Assembly: GCA_035606235.1 (NCBI GenBank)
Contig: DATNFU010000048.1
Span: forward strand, 9,389-73,388
Direction: 5' to 3'
Origin: 66-474 sp035606235
GTDB lineage: Bacteria > Pseudomonadota > Gammaproteobacteria > Xanthomonadales > Rhodanobacteraceae
DNA: 64,000 bases
The position numbers were made by a program, and so were the translations under genes. The notes beneath the pieces were generated by a model that saw only the letters and a program-made list of their open reading frames with translations, was not told the origin of the DNA and did not search any database. Within the stretch, counting starts at the first letter, position 1, and each line of letters starts with the position of its first letter. Shown one piece after another: positions 50,551 to 58,877 of the stretch.

Positions 50551-53520
50551 ATGGACAAGAGTTTCGACCCCAAGCAGATCGAATCGAAGTGGTACGCACG
50601 CTGGGAGCTGGCGGGCTGCTTCAAGCCGAGTGGACACGGCGATCCGTATTGCATCCTGCTGCCGCCGCCGAACGTCACCGGCACCTTGCACATGGGCCAC
50701 GCGTTCCAGCAGACGATCATGGACGCGCTGATCCGCTGGCACCACATGCGCGGCGACAACACGCTGTGGCAGGTCGGCACCGACCACGCCGGCATCGCCA
50801 CGCAGAAGATCGTCGAGAACCAGCTCGCGGTGGAAAACAAAACGCGGCATGACCTGGGGCGCGAAGCATTCGTCGAGCGCGTGTGGCAGTGGAAGCAGGA
50901 ATCCGGTTCGACGATCACGAACCAAATGCGCCGCATCGGCGCGGCAGCGGACTGGTCGCGCGAGCGCTTCACCATGGACGAAGGTTTGAGCGCCGCGGTG
51001 CGCAAGGTGTTCGTGGAGTGGTATCGCGCCGGCCTGATCTATCGCGGCAACCGGCTGGTGAACTGGGACCCGGTGCTGATGACCGCGGTGTCGGACCTTG
51101 AGGTCAACAATGTCGAGCGCGACGGGCACCTGTGGTCCATCCTGTATCCGTTTACCGATAATTCCTTGCGCGGCCCGAACGGCGAGCGCGGCCTGATCGT
51201 CGCCACCACGCGCCCGGAAACCATGCTGGGCGACGTGGCCGTCGCGGTGCATCCCGAAGACGAACGCTATCAGCAATTCATCGGCAAGACGCTCACGCTG
51301 CCGCTCAGCCATCGCGAGATCCCGATCATCGCGGATGATTACGTGGATCGCGAGTTCGGCACCGGCTGCGTCAAGATCACGCCAGCGCATGACTTCAACG
51401 ACTATGCCATCGGGCAGCGGCACAAGCTGCCGCAGATCACGGTGCTGACTCTGGACGCGAAGATCAACGACAACGCGCCGGAAATCTATCGCGGCCTCGA
51501 CCGTTTCGACGCGCGCAAGCGAATCGTTGCCGATCTCGAAGCACAGGACTTCCTCGTCGAGATCAAGCCGCACAAATTGCAGGTTCCGGTCAGCCAGCGC
51601 TCCGACGCGGTGATCGAGCCGATGCTGACGGATCAATGGTTCGTGGATTTGACGACCGACGAACTGCCGGAAGGCCGCGCAATGCCTGGAGGCTCGATCG
51701 GCGGACGCAAGGCAATCACGCAACCGGCGCTGGATGCCGTGCGCAACGGCGACATCAAGTTCGTGCCCGAGAACTGGACGAGTACTTATACGCAGTGGCT
51801 GGACAACATCCAGGACTGGTGTATCAGCCGGCAATTGTGGTGGGGCCACCGCATTCCGGCGTGGTATGACGCCGACGGAACGATATTCGTGGGCGAGAGC
51901 GAAGAGGATGCTATCGCGTGGGCCAAAGCGAATGACAAGCCGGCGCCAAATGGTCACCTGCGCCAGGACGAGGACGTGCTCGATACCTGGTTCTCCTCCG
52001 CGCTGTGGCCGTTCTCCACGCTTGGCTGGCCTTCCGGCGAACCGGTGAAAAACGAGCGCGGCGAGATCGTCGCGAACTGGCCGCAGGATCAGATCTTTCT
52101 GCCAAGTTCGGTACTGGTCACCGGCTTCGACATCATCTTCTTCTGGGTCGCGCGCATGGTGATGGCCGCGAAGTACTTCACCGGCCGCGTGCCGTTCCGC
52201 GAGGTCTACATCAACGCGATCGTGCGCGATGCGGAAGGCCAGAAGATGTCCAAGTCCAAGGGCAACACGCTCGATCCGCTGGACTTGATTGACGGCATCG
52301 CGCTCGAAGACCTGGTAAAAAAATCCACCGCCTCGCTGCTGATTCCGCAAGTGCGCGAGAAAGTGGAGAAGCGCATCCGCAAGGAATATCCGGAAGGCAT
52401 CAACGCGATCGGCGCAGACGCGCTGCGTTTCACCTTCGCCGCACTTGCGAGCTACAGCCGCACCATCAATTTCGACATCAAGCGCGCCGAGGGCTACAAG
52501 GCGTTCTGCAACAAGCTGTGGAATGCGGCGCGTTACGTCGAGAGTGCGGTTGGCAGTGTTCCAACTCTCGAAGAAGCCGAGGCACGAGGAGATTTAATTG
52601 CGCCAAGCATCATCGCGGGTCGGCCTGCAGATTGGCCGAGGACGGAAGCCGAACGCTGGATTCTCACCCGCCTGCATCGCACGCTGGCGGAAGTCGAGCA
52701 GCACTTCGCGAGCTATCGCTTCGACCTTTTGGCACAGGCGCTTTACGAGTTCGTCTGGAACGAATATTGCGACTGGTTCATCGAATTTTCCAAGCCGCAT
52801 CTCAACGCAAAAGTTGCTGTCGACCTTGCTGGCGAAAATGAACTGACTTCAAACATCGAAGAAATCACGTCCTTTCGCTTTACATTGCTTTTTGTACTGG
52901 AAACCGTGCTGCGCGCGCTGCATCCGGTCATCCCGTTCATCACCGAAGAAGTCTGGCAATCGCTCGCCCCGCAACTCGGGTTGAAAGGCGAGAGCATCAT
53001 GCGGCGGCCGTATCCGCGCGCGGAGGAATTCGCGATGGATGAAACGGCCAGCGCGGAGATCGAATGGTTCAAAGCGGTGTTGACCGGTGTGCGTCGCATC
53101 CGGTCGGAGATGAACATCGCACCGGGCAAGAGCATTCCGCTGCTGCTGGCCGACGGCGATGCGGACGATCGCCGCCGCGCGGACAAGTTCTCCGCGCAGA
53201 TCGCGTTCCTTGCGCGCTCCGAGGCGCCACGCTGGTTGCAATCCAGCGAGAGCGAGCCGGCTGCCGCGGCCGCGATGGTCGGCAACCTGCGCGTACTGAT
53301 TCCGCTGGCCGGGCTGATTGATCTTGATGCCGAACGCACGCGGTTGAAAAAAGAGATTGCGCGCATCGAGGTCGAGATCAAGAAGTGCGACGGCAAACTC
53401 GGCAACGCCAACTTCGTCGCCAATGCGCCCACGGAAGTGGTCGCGCAGGAACGCGCGCGGCTGGCAGACTGGAACACGCAGTTGCAAGCGTTGCGCGAGC
53501 AGGCTTCGAAGCTTTCGTAG
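50551..53520 (+). CDS. valS: valyl-tRNA synthetase ValS
   Basis: 989 residues from ATG 50551 against 951 in E. coli. HIGH-type motif HMGH at 47-50 (PPPNVTGTLHMGH); editing domain with ATTRPETMLGDVAV near 220; KMSKSKGN from Lys565; anticodon-binding domain; and the C-terminal coiled coil with EIARIEVEIKKCDGKL. It charges tRNA-Val and edits threonine. As with aroB, its last codons TCG TAG overlap a REP-like half element (53517-53537), so the repeat provides the stop. No holC is upstream, unlike E. coli. Confidence 0.97.
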   Translation: MDKSFDPKQIESKWYARWELAGCFKPSGHGDPYCILLPPPNVTGTLHMGHAFQQTIMDALIRWHHMRGDNTLWQVGTDHAGIATQKIVENQLAVENKTRHDLGREAFVERVWQWKQESGSTITNQMRRIGAAADWSRERFTMDEGLSAAVRKVFVEWYRAGLIYRGNRLVNWDPVLMTAVSDLEVNNVERDGHLWSILYPFTDNSLRGPNGERGLIVATTRPETMLGDVAVAVHPEDERYQQFIGKTLTLPLSHREIPIIADDYVDREFGTGCVKITPAHDFNDYAIGQRHKLPQITVLTLDAKINDNAPEIYRGLDRFDARKRIVADLEAQDFLVEIKPHKLQVPVSQRSDAVIEPMLTDQWFVDLTTDELPEGRAMPGGSIGGRKAITQPALDAVRNGDIKFVPENWTSTYTQWLDNIQDWCISRQLWWGHRIPAWYDADGTIFVGESEEDAIAWAKANDKPAPNGHLRQDEDVLDTWFSSALWPFSTLGWPSGEPVKNERGEIVANWPQDQIFLPSSVLVTGFDIIFFWVARMVMAAKYFTGRVPFREVYINAIVRDAEGQKMSKSKGNTLDPLDLIDGIALEDLVKKSTASLLIPQVREKVEKRIRKEYPEGINAIGADALRFTFAALASYSRTINFDIKRAEGYKAFCNKLWNAARYVESAVGSVPTLEEAEARGDLIAPSIIAGRPADWPRTEAERWILTRLHRTLAEVEQHFASYRFDLLAQALYEFVWNEYCDWFIEFSKPHLNAKVAVDLAGENELTSNIEEITSFRFTLLFVLETVLRALHPVIPFITEEVWQSLAPQLGLKGESIMRRPYPRAEEFAMDETASAEIEWFKAVLTGVRRIRSEMNIAPGKSIPLLLADGDADDRRRADKFSAQIAFLARSEAPRWLQSSESEPAAAAAMVGNLRVLIPLAGLIDLDAERTRLKKEIARIEVEIKKCDGKLGNANFVANAPTEVVAQERARLADWNTQLQALREQASKLS

Positions 53521-53537
53521 GAGCTAGCTTGCAGGCG
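53517..53537. repeat. REP-like half element at the valS stop
   Basis: GTAGGAGCTAGCTTGCAGG then CG; it agrees with 4372-4392 at all but two positions. TAG at 53518-53520 is the valS stop. A further fragment TCGTAGGGGGCGGTC begins at 53547. Confidence 0.85.
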
Positions 53538-53580
53538 GACAAGTTCTCGTAGGGGGCGGTCTCGGGTCGAGTGCGAAGCG

Positions 53581-54507
53581 CTACATCTCGTCCTGCGACA
53601 ACAACTCCATCGCCATCACAATTGCATCCTCGCGGCCGCGTCGGGCCGGATAGTAATTCGGGCGGCGGCCGATCTCGTTGAATCCCGCGCGCTCGTACAT
53701 TGCATGCGCGTGCACGTTGGACGGGCGCACTTCCAGGTACACCCGCTGCGCTCGATGCATGCGCGCCAGATCCAGCAGGCGATTCAGGATGCGCGCGCCG
53801 TGGCCTTGGCCCTGCTGGGCCGGCGCCACACACACGTTGAGGATGTGCGCCTCTTCCGCGCCGGTGGAAAGAATGCCGTAGCCGATGATGGCTTCGTGCG
53901 CCTGCAGCACCCAGCATTTGTGACCGGCCGCCAGACAGTCCCTGAATATTTGCGGCGACCACGGGAATTCATAAGCGCGGCCCTCGATCGCCGCGACGCC
54001 GGCGATATCGTGGCGCGTCATGGGCCGCCACAGCGGCAATGGGTTTGCGGCCACCGCCACCACGTCACCGCCCCCGCTTTCGCGCGCCAGCCGCTGCATC
54101 AGTTCCCATAGGGCGCGTTTGCGTACGCGATCGATGTTCAACGTGGAAAGAGCATCCACGCGTGACACCCGCTCCGGCGCAATCGTTGCGGGCAGCGGCA
54201 CCTCTCCGAACGCCAGCACGCGAACGTGCGGATCGGCTTCCGCATCGGCGATACGCACGCATTGCAAACCGAGCGCGCTGATCGCCTCGGTGATTTTCGT
54301 GTACAGCGCCGCCAGCGTGGGCTGTTCGATTTCCGATTGCGAACGCGCCAATGCGATGCGCTTGTCGGTGATGGCTTGCGGTGATGCGGTTTTCGAAGGT
54401 ATGGCGACGGCGGCGGGCGCAACCTGGCCGACTGATGCGGTGCGTGCTCGCAAGCGCAACGGCATCACGCCCAGCGCCTGCAGCACCTGGAAATGGGTCA
54501 GGTTCAT
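53581..54507 (-). CDS. rimI: HolD-like (Pol III psi) segment fused to RimI N-acetyltransferase
   Basis: 308 residues from ATG 54507, with CGGAGTG five bases upstream. Residues 160-300 are a full RimI GNAT domain: EFPWSPQIF near 180, NVCVAPAQQGQGHGARIL near 224, LEVRPSN near 258, MYERAGFNEIGRRPNYYP near 270, GREDAIVMAMEL near the end. RimI acetylates the N-terminal Ala of ribosomal protein S18. The first 150 residues resemble E. coli HolD in LQALGVMPLRLR at the start and in ALSTLNIDRVRKRALWELMQ before the linker. holD and rimI are adjacent in E. coli. A second start at an internal ATG (53.99-54.01 kb, MTRHDIAG) could also yield free RimI. Confidence 0.72.
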   Translation of the reverse strand: MNLTHFQVLQALGVMPLRLRARTASVGQVAPAAVAIPSKTASPQAITDKRIALARSQSEIEQPTLAALYTKITEAISALGLQCVRIADAEADPHVRVLAFGEVPLPATIAPERVSRVDALSTLNIDRVRKRALWELMQRLARESGGGDVVAVAANPLPLWRPMTRHDIAGVAAIEGRAYEFPWSPQIFRDCLAAGHKCWVLQAHEAIIGYGILSTGAEEAHILNVCVAPAQQGQGHGARILNRLLDLARMHRAQRVYLEVRPSNVHAHAMYERAGFNEIGRRPNYYPARRGREDAIVMAMELLSQDEM

Positions 54508-54564
54508 TTTTTCACTCCGCTGCATACATCAGCTCACGCCATCCGAAAAACGAACCTGACCTTT

Positions 54565-55374
54565 TCACTCGCGCGGCGCGGATTGCCGCCGCTGCGCGCG
54601 CAGGCGCCGGCGCGAGCTGCGATTGCGCAAACCCCAGAGCGTCAACACCGGGCCGGACAGCACATACAGGCCGATGATGATCAGCAACACCACCGCGGTA
54701 TTCACATACAGCGCGCCCGCGATCAGCACCGCCAGAATGATCCACACAAACGGCACGCGGTCGTGGCGCGGCCATGCCTTGAAGCTGAAGTAGCGGACCC
54801 GGCTAACCATCAGCAAAGCGGCAACTGCGGCGAGAATCGGCGTGAAAAAGCACAGCCAGGCGCCCGCGATCTGCTGATCCTGCATCGTCCACACGAACGC
54901 CATGCACAGCCCGGCGGCGGCAGGGCTCGCCAGGCCCTGGAAATAGCGCTTGTCGGCGACACCGACTTGCGTGTTGAAGCGTGCGAGCCGCAACGCCGCG
55001 CAAGCCGCATAGAGAAATGCGGCGGCCCAGCCGAGCTTGCCCCACAACACCCCGTAGTCGCGCAGGTATTGCAGCGACCAGGTGTACAGCACCAGCGCCG
55101 GCGCAAGGCCGAAGCTGACCAGATCCGACAGCGAGTCGTATTGCACACCGAACTCGCTCTGCGTACCGGTGAGGCGTGCCACGCGTCCATCCATGCCGTC
55201 CAGCAACGCCGCGATGAATACCGCTATCGCCGCATCGGTGAAATATCCGGCAATGGCCGCCACGATGGCGTAAAAGCCGGCGAACATCGCACCGGTGGTG
55301 AACAGGTTCGGCAACAAATAGATGCCGCGGTGGCGCAGCGGCGGGCGAGATGGCGGGGGCGTTGGATCGATCAT
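54565..55374 (-). CDS. pssA: CDP-diacylglycerol-serine O-phosphatidyltransferase PssA (membrane type)
   Basis: 269 residues from ATG 55374. Upstream the frame stays open for 41 codons, but MIDPT starts just before family sequence. The CDP-alcohol phosphotransferase motif is complete: LLDGMDGRVARLTG followed by FGVQYDSLSD near 55-80. Six to eight helices cover about 20-245, then a basic Arg-rich tail. It makes phosphatidylserine, the precursor of phosphatidylethanolamine, in the inner membrane. It lies 57 bases downstream of the HolD-RimI gene's start, same strand. Confidence 0.92.
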   Translation of the reverse strand: MIDPTPPPSRPPLRHRGIYLLPNLFTTGAMFAGFYAIVAAIAGYFTDAAIAVFIAALLDGMDGRVARLTGTQSEFGVQYDSLSDLVSFGLAPALVLYTWSLQYLRDYGVLWGKLGWAAAFLYAACAALRLARFNTQVGVADKRYFQGLASPAAAGLCMAFVWTMQDQQIAGAWLCFFTPILAAVAALLMVSRVRYFSFKAWPRHDRVPFVWIILAVLIAGALYVNTAVVLLIIIGLYVLSGPVLTLWGLRNRSSRRRLRAQRRQSAPRE

Positions 55375-55764
55375 GAGGTTTGCGCTCCGCGATTCCGATG
55401 ACAACGCCTGATGCAAATATACGCGGGGGGCGCTGGCTTCCGCACGCTTGAGCCAACGGGCGGAAGTCGCGCGCTTGCGCGATGCAACGTAATGCATCGC
55501 GTGCGCAGCCGAAGGCCGGAGCCAGACCGCCGGGCGCGGGGTTGCCTGGCGAGCACAGGCGGGGCAAGCCTGGCAGCAAGCGCTTGCGCGGCAACGGTTG
55601 GGGGGTGTGGAAGCATGACCCGGGGGTTCAAAGCGAAAGGTGCGCTTTGTTCTGATATTTCCGAGTGTAAATCATACCCGTGACGCATCAGGCTTGTTCC
55701 GCGGGCGCGGTGGTGCTATCCATGCGCACCAGCCGCGCCCTTAGTCGCGCATCCGGAGATCATC
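55375..55764. other. 390-base divergent region between pssA and the DUF4124 gene
   Basis: No credible gene. Open frames exist on both strands but are rich in Arg and Pro, lack ribosome sites and family motifs. A 9-base hairpin CGCGATGCA-ACGTAA-TGCATCGCG is at 55478-55501. A run GGTGCGCTTTGTTCTGATATTTCC near 55650 is AT-richer and may hold a promoter. GGAGATC precedes the DUF4124 ATG. Confidence 0.5.
55478..55501. repeat. hairpin upstream of pssA
   Basis: Perfect 9-base stem CGCGATGCA / TGCATCGCG with loop ACGTAA. On the pssA transcript it would lie about 100 bases before the ATG if transcription starts upstream of it. Function unknown. Confidence 0.7.
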
Positions 55765-56226
55765 ATGTCGCGCCTGCTCGCTCCCGCCGTGCTCGCCGTT
55801 GCCGCGCTCGCCCTCGCCGCCTCCGCAGGGGCGCAGGTGTACAAATGGAAGGACGCTTCCGGCATCGTGCATTACTCCGACGCGCCGCCGACCAACGGCA
55901 CGAATTACCAGAAGGTGCGGCTCAGCAGCAATACCGCGACCCCGGTAAGCGCCACACCCGTGACCGCGGCGAGCGCCGCGGCTGGTGCGGTACCCGCAGC
56001 AGGCGCGCAGCCGGCGCCGGCATCCACCGCCAAGATTCCCGATACCGCCGACAATCGCGCCAAACTGTGCAAGGACCTGAGCAACAACATCACGCTGCTG
56101 GACAGCTCGCAGCCACTGACCGCGGGTGACGCCAGTTCACCACAGCAAAACATGTCCGACGTGCAGCGCCGCCAGGAACTGGCGACCGCGCGCGCGCAGA
56201 AGCAGCTGTATTGCGCGGGAGGGTAA
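55765..56226 (+). CDS. secreted DUF4124-domain protein
   Basis: 153 residues from ATG 55765, with GGAGATC upstream. The signal peptide is about 23 residues, ending SAGAQ. DUF4124 begins immediately: VYKWKDASGIVHYSDAPP near 25. A flexible Ala/Thr/Pro-rich linker covers 60-92, and a C-terminal helical region includes two cysteines, near 102 and 150. DUF4124 proteins are abundant in beta- and gammaproteobacteria, exported, and of unknown role. Single gene between pssA and proS. Confidence 0.88.
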   Translation: MSRLLAPAVLAVAALALAASAGAQVYKWKDASGIVHYSDAPPTNGTNYQKVRLSSNTATPVSATPVTAASAAAGAVPAAGAQPAPASTAKIPDTADNRAKLCKDLSNNITLLDSSQPLTAGDASSPQQNMSDVQRRQELATARAQKQLYCAGG

Positions 56227-56301
56227 ACCGTCGCTTGCCGATGGCTTGAATTGTCGGGGTAAGCATGGCATCCATGTCTCTACCGCGCCGTCCACGGCGC
56301 A

Positions 56302-56329
56302 GGTTGCTTTCCTTTTGGGGAAAGTAACC
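56302..56329. repeat. inverted repeat GGTTGCTTTCC...GGAAAGTAACC
   Basis: An 11-base stem with one mismatch and six-base loop TTTTGG, followed by AAAAGTCC. The T-rich top on the plus strand could act as a weak terminator, but the pattern fits a dispersed repeat better. Confidence 0.6.
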
Positions 56330-56507
56330 AAAAGTCCTTTGCGCTGATGCGATGGCCTCGCCGACATCGCGTCGGCTCGACTGCCCTTGCTCCTTGCGTC
56401 GCCGAGGCATCGCGGACAGCGTTGAAGCTCGCTTCGACGCGGCCATCCGTGGCCTGCTTTCAGGTTGACCGTAGCGCCCGTTCGCCGCCTTCAAACCAAG
56501 CTTTCGC

Positions 56508-56513
56508 TACAAT
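56508..56513 (+). promoter_or_regulatory. candidate -10 for proS
   Basis: TACAAT, 29 bases before the proS ATG, again in the context TACAATCGC. A TTGACC at 56465 is too far upstream (37 bases) to be its -35. Confidence 0.5.
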
Positions 56514-56542
56514 CGCGGATTCGCCGCCAGACACCCGCCCAA

Positions 56543-58240
56543 ATGCGCCTGTCGAACTTCCACCTCGCCACCACCCGCGAGGCGCCCAGCGATGCCGAGA
56601 TCGCCAGCCATAAGCTCATGCTGCGCGCCGGCATGATCCGCAAGCTCGCCGCCGGCATCTATACCTGGTCGCCGCTCGGCTTGCGTGTGCTGCGCAAGGT
56701 CGAGGGCGTGGTGCGCGAGGAAATGCAGCACGCGGGCGCGATCGAAATGACCATGCCGTGCGTGCAGCCGCGCGAGTTGTGGGAAGAATCCGGACGCTGG
56801 GAAAAATATGGTCCGGCATTGTTGAAGATGCGCGACCGCAAGGAGCAGGAATACTGCTTCGGACCGACCCATGAGGAAATCATCTGCGATTTCGTGCGCA
56901 GCGAAATTTCCAGCTACAAACAATTGCCGATCACTTTTTTCCAGATCCAGACGAAATTCCGGGACGAAATCCGCCCGCGCTTCGGGGTAATGCGCGCGCG
57001 CGAATTCCTGATGAAGGACGCGTATTCGTTTCATCTCGACGAACAATCGGTTGGCGAAACCTACGCAAAAATGTATGAAGCCTATTCGCGCATCTTCACC
57101 CGTCTGGGCCTGAAGTTCCGCGCGGTGGCGGCCGATTCCGGGGCGATCGGCGGCGACGTCAGCCACGAATTCCAGGTGCTGGCCGATTCGGGAGAAGACG
57201 CGATCGCGTTTTCCGATCAATCCGATTACGCAGCCAATGTGGAGCTGGCCGAGGCGCTGGCGCCGGATGTCATTCGTCCCGAGCCCGCGCGGGCATTGAC
57301 GCGCGTGGATACCCCGGCGCAAAAAACGATCGCGGAGGTGTCCGCCTTCCTGCGGGTGGCGCCAGCAGAATGCGTGAAAACCATTCTGGTGCGCGGCGTG
57401 GAGGGCGTGGTCGCGCTGTGCCTGCGCGGCGACCACGAATTGAACGAGGTCAAGGCATCCAAACTGCCCGAGCTGGGCGGCGAATCGGTACTTGCTTCGG
57501 AAGAACAGATCCTGGCCGCCACCGGCGCGCACGCGGGCTACCTCGGCCCGGTCGGGTTGCCGGCGGATGTGCCGGTGATCGTTGATCGCGCGGCATCGGT
57601 GCTTGCCGACTTCATTTGCGGCGGCAACGCCGATGGCACGCACTACACCGGCGCCAACTGGCACCGCGATGCGCGCGTCACGCGGGTGGCGGATCTGCGC
57701 AAGGTGATCGCGGGCGATCCTTCGCCCGATGGGCGCGGTACCTTGGCCATAGCTCGCGGCATCGAGGTCGGGCACATTTTCCAGAACGGCCGCAAATACA
57801 CCCAAGCGATGAATGTGACCGTACTGGATGCCAGCGGCAAGGCGGCGATTCCCTACACTGGCTGCTACGGTATCGGGGTTTCGCGCATCGTCGCCGCGGC
57901 GATCGAGCAGGGCCATGACGAGCGCGGCATCATCTGGCCGGAACCGATGGCACCCTGGCGCGTAGCCGTGTGCATCATCAATCCCAAGAACGATCCGACA
58001 GTGGCGCAAGCCGCAGAAACGCTCTATCTGGAATTGAACCAGACCGGCGTGGAAACCGTATTGGACGACCGCGGATTGCGCCCGGGCCCAATGTTCGCGG
58101 ATATCGAATTGATCGGCATTCCGCACCGCATCGTGGTCAGCGAGCGCGGCCTGGCCGCGGGCACTTTCGAATACCGCGGCCGTCGCGATGCGGCAAGCCG
58201 CAATCTGGACAAGCAATCGCTATTGGCTTTGTTCGAATAA
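56543..58240 (+). CDS. proS: prolyl-tRNA synthetase ProS (bacterial type)
   Basis: 565 residues from ATG 56543, close to the 572 of E. coli. Start MRLSNFHLATTREAPSDAE; class-II motif 1 LLRAGMIRKLAAGIYTW-type region near 35 (read as LMLRAGMIRKLAAG then IYTWSPLGLRV); motif 2 FRDEIRPRFGVMRAREF near 138; YbaK-type editing insertion about 240-380; motif 3 GCYGIGVSRI near 441. It charges tRNA-Pro and edits Ala-tRNA-Pro. The H-NS-type gene follows 136 bases later. Confidence 0.97.
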   Translation: MRLSNFHLATTREAPSDAEIASHKLMLRAGMIRKLAAGIYTWSPLGLRVLRKVEGVVREEMQHAGAIEMTMPCVQPRELWEESGRWEKYGPALLKMRDRKEQEYCFGPTHEEIICDFVRSEISSYKQLPITFFQIQTKFRDEIRPRFGVMRAREFLMKDAYSFHLDEQSVGETYAKMYEAYSRIFTRLGLKFRAVAADSGAIGGDVSHEFQVLADSGEDAIAFSDQSDYAANVELAEALAPDVIRPEPARALTRVDTPAQKTIAEVSAFLRVAPAECVKTILVRGVEGVVALCLRGDHELNEVKASKLPELGGESVLASEEQILAATGAHAGYLGPVGLPADVPVIVDRAASVLADFICGGNADGTHYTGANWHRDARVTRVADLRKVIAGDPSPDGRGTLAIARGIEVGHIFQNGRKYTQAMNVTVLDASGKAAIPYTGCYGIGVSRIVAAAIEQGHDERGIIWPEPMAPWRVAVCIINPKNDPTVAQAAETLYLELNQTGVETVLDDRGLRPGPMFADIELIGIPHRIVVSERGLAAGTFEYRGRRDAASRNLDKQSLLALFE

Positions 58241-58376
58241 AACCGACCATTATTTACGGCAATCCGGAATGCCATCCGGCGGCTATTTTGCGCGCCGGAA
58301 CTTTTTAGGCCAGAATAATCGGTACCCGGCGCGGATCAGGCGTTCGCCCGGCCCCACTGCCGAACCAGGAGTCGTC

Positions 58377-58694
58377 ATGGCTATCGATCTTAAGTCGCTC
58401 AATCCCGCCCAACTCGACGAGCTGATCAAGAAAGCCGAATCGCGCAAACACGACATCAAGCGCGAGCGCGTCTCGGTCGTCCGTGACAAAGTCAACAAGC
58501 TGATCAAGGCGGAAGGCTTCACCTTCGCCGAGTTGTTCGGCGGCAAGCGCGGCGGCAAGCGCGGCAAGGTCGCGCCGAAATATCGCAACCCCGCCAATCC
58601 GGATGAAACCTGGTCCGGCCGCGGCAAGCGTCCGCGCTGGTTCAATGCCGCCCTGAAAGCCGGCAAGAAAGACAAGGATCTGCTGATTAAATGA
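58377..58694 (+). CDS. H-NS family nucleoid protein
   Basis: 105 residues from ATG 58377, with AGGAG six bases upstream. The N-terminal charged helix (8-50) should form the oligomerising coiled coil. The C-terminal DNA-binding segment has PKYRNPANPDETWSGRG near 67 followed by KRPRWF, the minor-groove hook of H-NS proteins. A lysine/glycine-rich linker (FGGKRGGKRGK) joins them. H-NS proteins bind AT-rich DNA and silence genes. It is a single gene flanked by intergenic DNA and a palindromic repeat. Confidence 0.93.
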   Translation: MAIDLKSLNPAQLDELIKKAESRKHDIKRERVSVVRDKVNKLIKAEGFTFAELFGGKRGGKRGKVAPKYRNPANPDETWSGRGKRPRWFNAALKAGKKDKDLLIK

Positions 58695-58741
58695 AACAAG
58701 GCTCGGGACTCGAAGCTCGGGAAGCAGATTAAAGCTTCCGC

Positions 58742-58846
58742 CATTCCGGGACCGCCGCGGCTCCATCGCGGCGGAACCCGGAATCCATTTTTGATCTGGC
58801 CGTCTTGCGCGGCGAATAAAAATGGATTCCGGCTTGCGCCGGAATG
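58742..58846. repeat. palindromic element, CATTCCGG ends, full copy
   Basis: Outer ends CATTCCGG (58742) and CCGGAATG (58839-58846); inner arms GGAATCCATTTTT and AAAAATGGATTCC; a nested CCGCCGCG/CGCGGCGG stem in the left half. 105 bases in all, in the convergent space between the H-NS and ThrE genes. It is the clearest full member of the family also seen at 43423, 40489, 36041 and inside ubiH. Confidence 0.88.
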
Positions 58847-58877
58847 AGGCTTCGGGGAATTTACATCAGCAGTGATT

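Larger units (their letters stand above)
56227..56542. other. 316-base region between the DUF4124 gene and proS
   Basis: No credible gene. It contains a hairpin (56302-56329) with arms GGTTGCTTTCC and GGAAAGTAACC around TTTTGG, a repeat-like sequence familiar from Xanthomonadales intergenic DNA, then GC-rich DNA and the proS -10 candidate. Confidence 0.6.

Noticed and set aside
50347..52350. A 667-codon open frame on the minus strand opposite valS and hemE
   Set aside because: Shadow of valS: no motif, no ribosome site, typical antisense composition.
55411..55683. Small genes in the pssA-DUF4124 gap on either strand
   Set aside because: Arg/Pro-rich translations without ribosome sites or motifs, overlapping each other on opposite strands; no support for coding.
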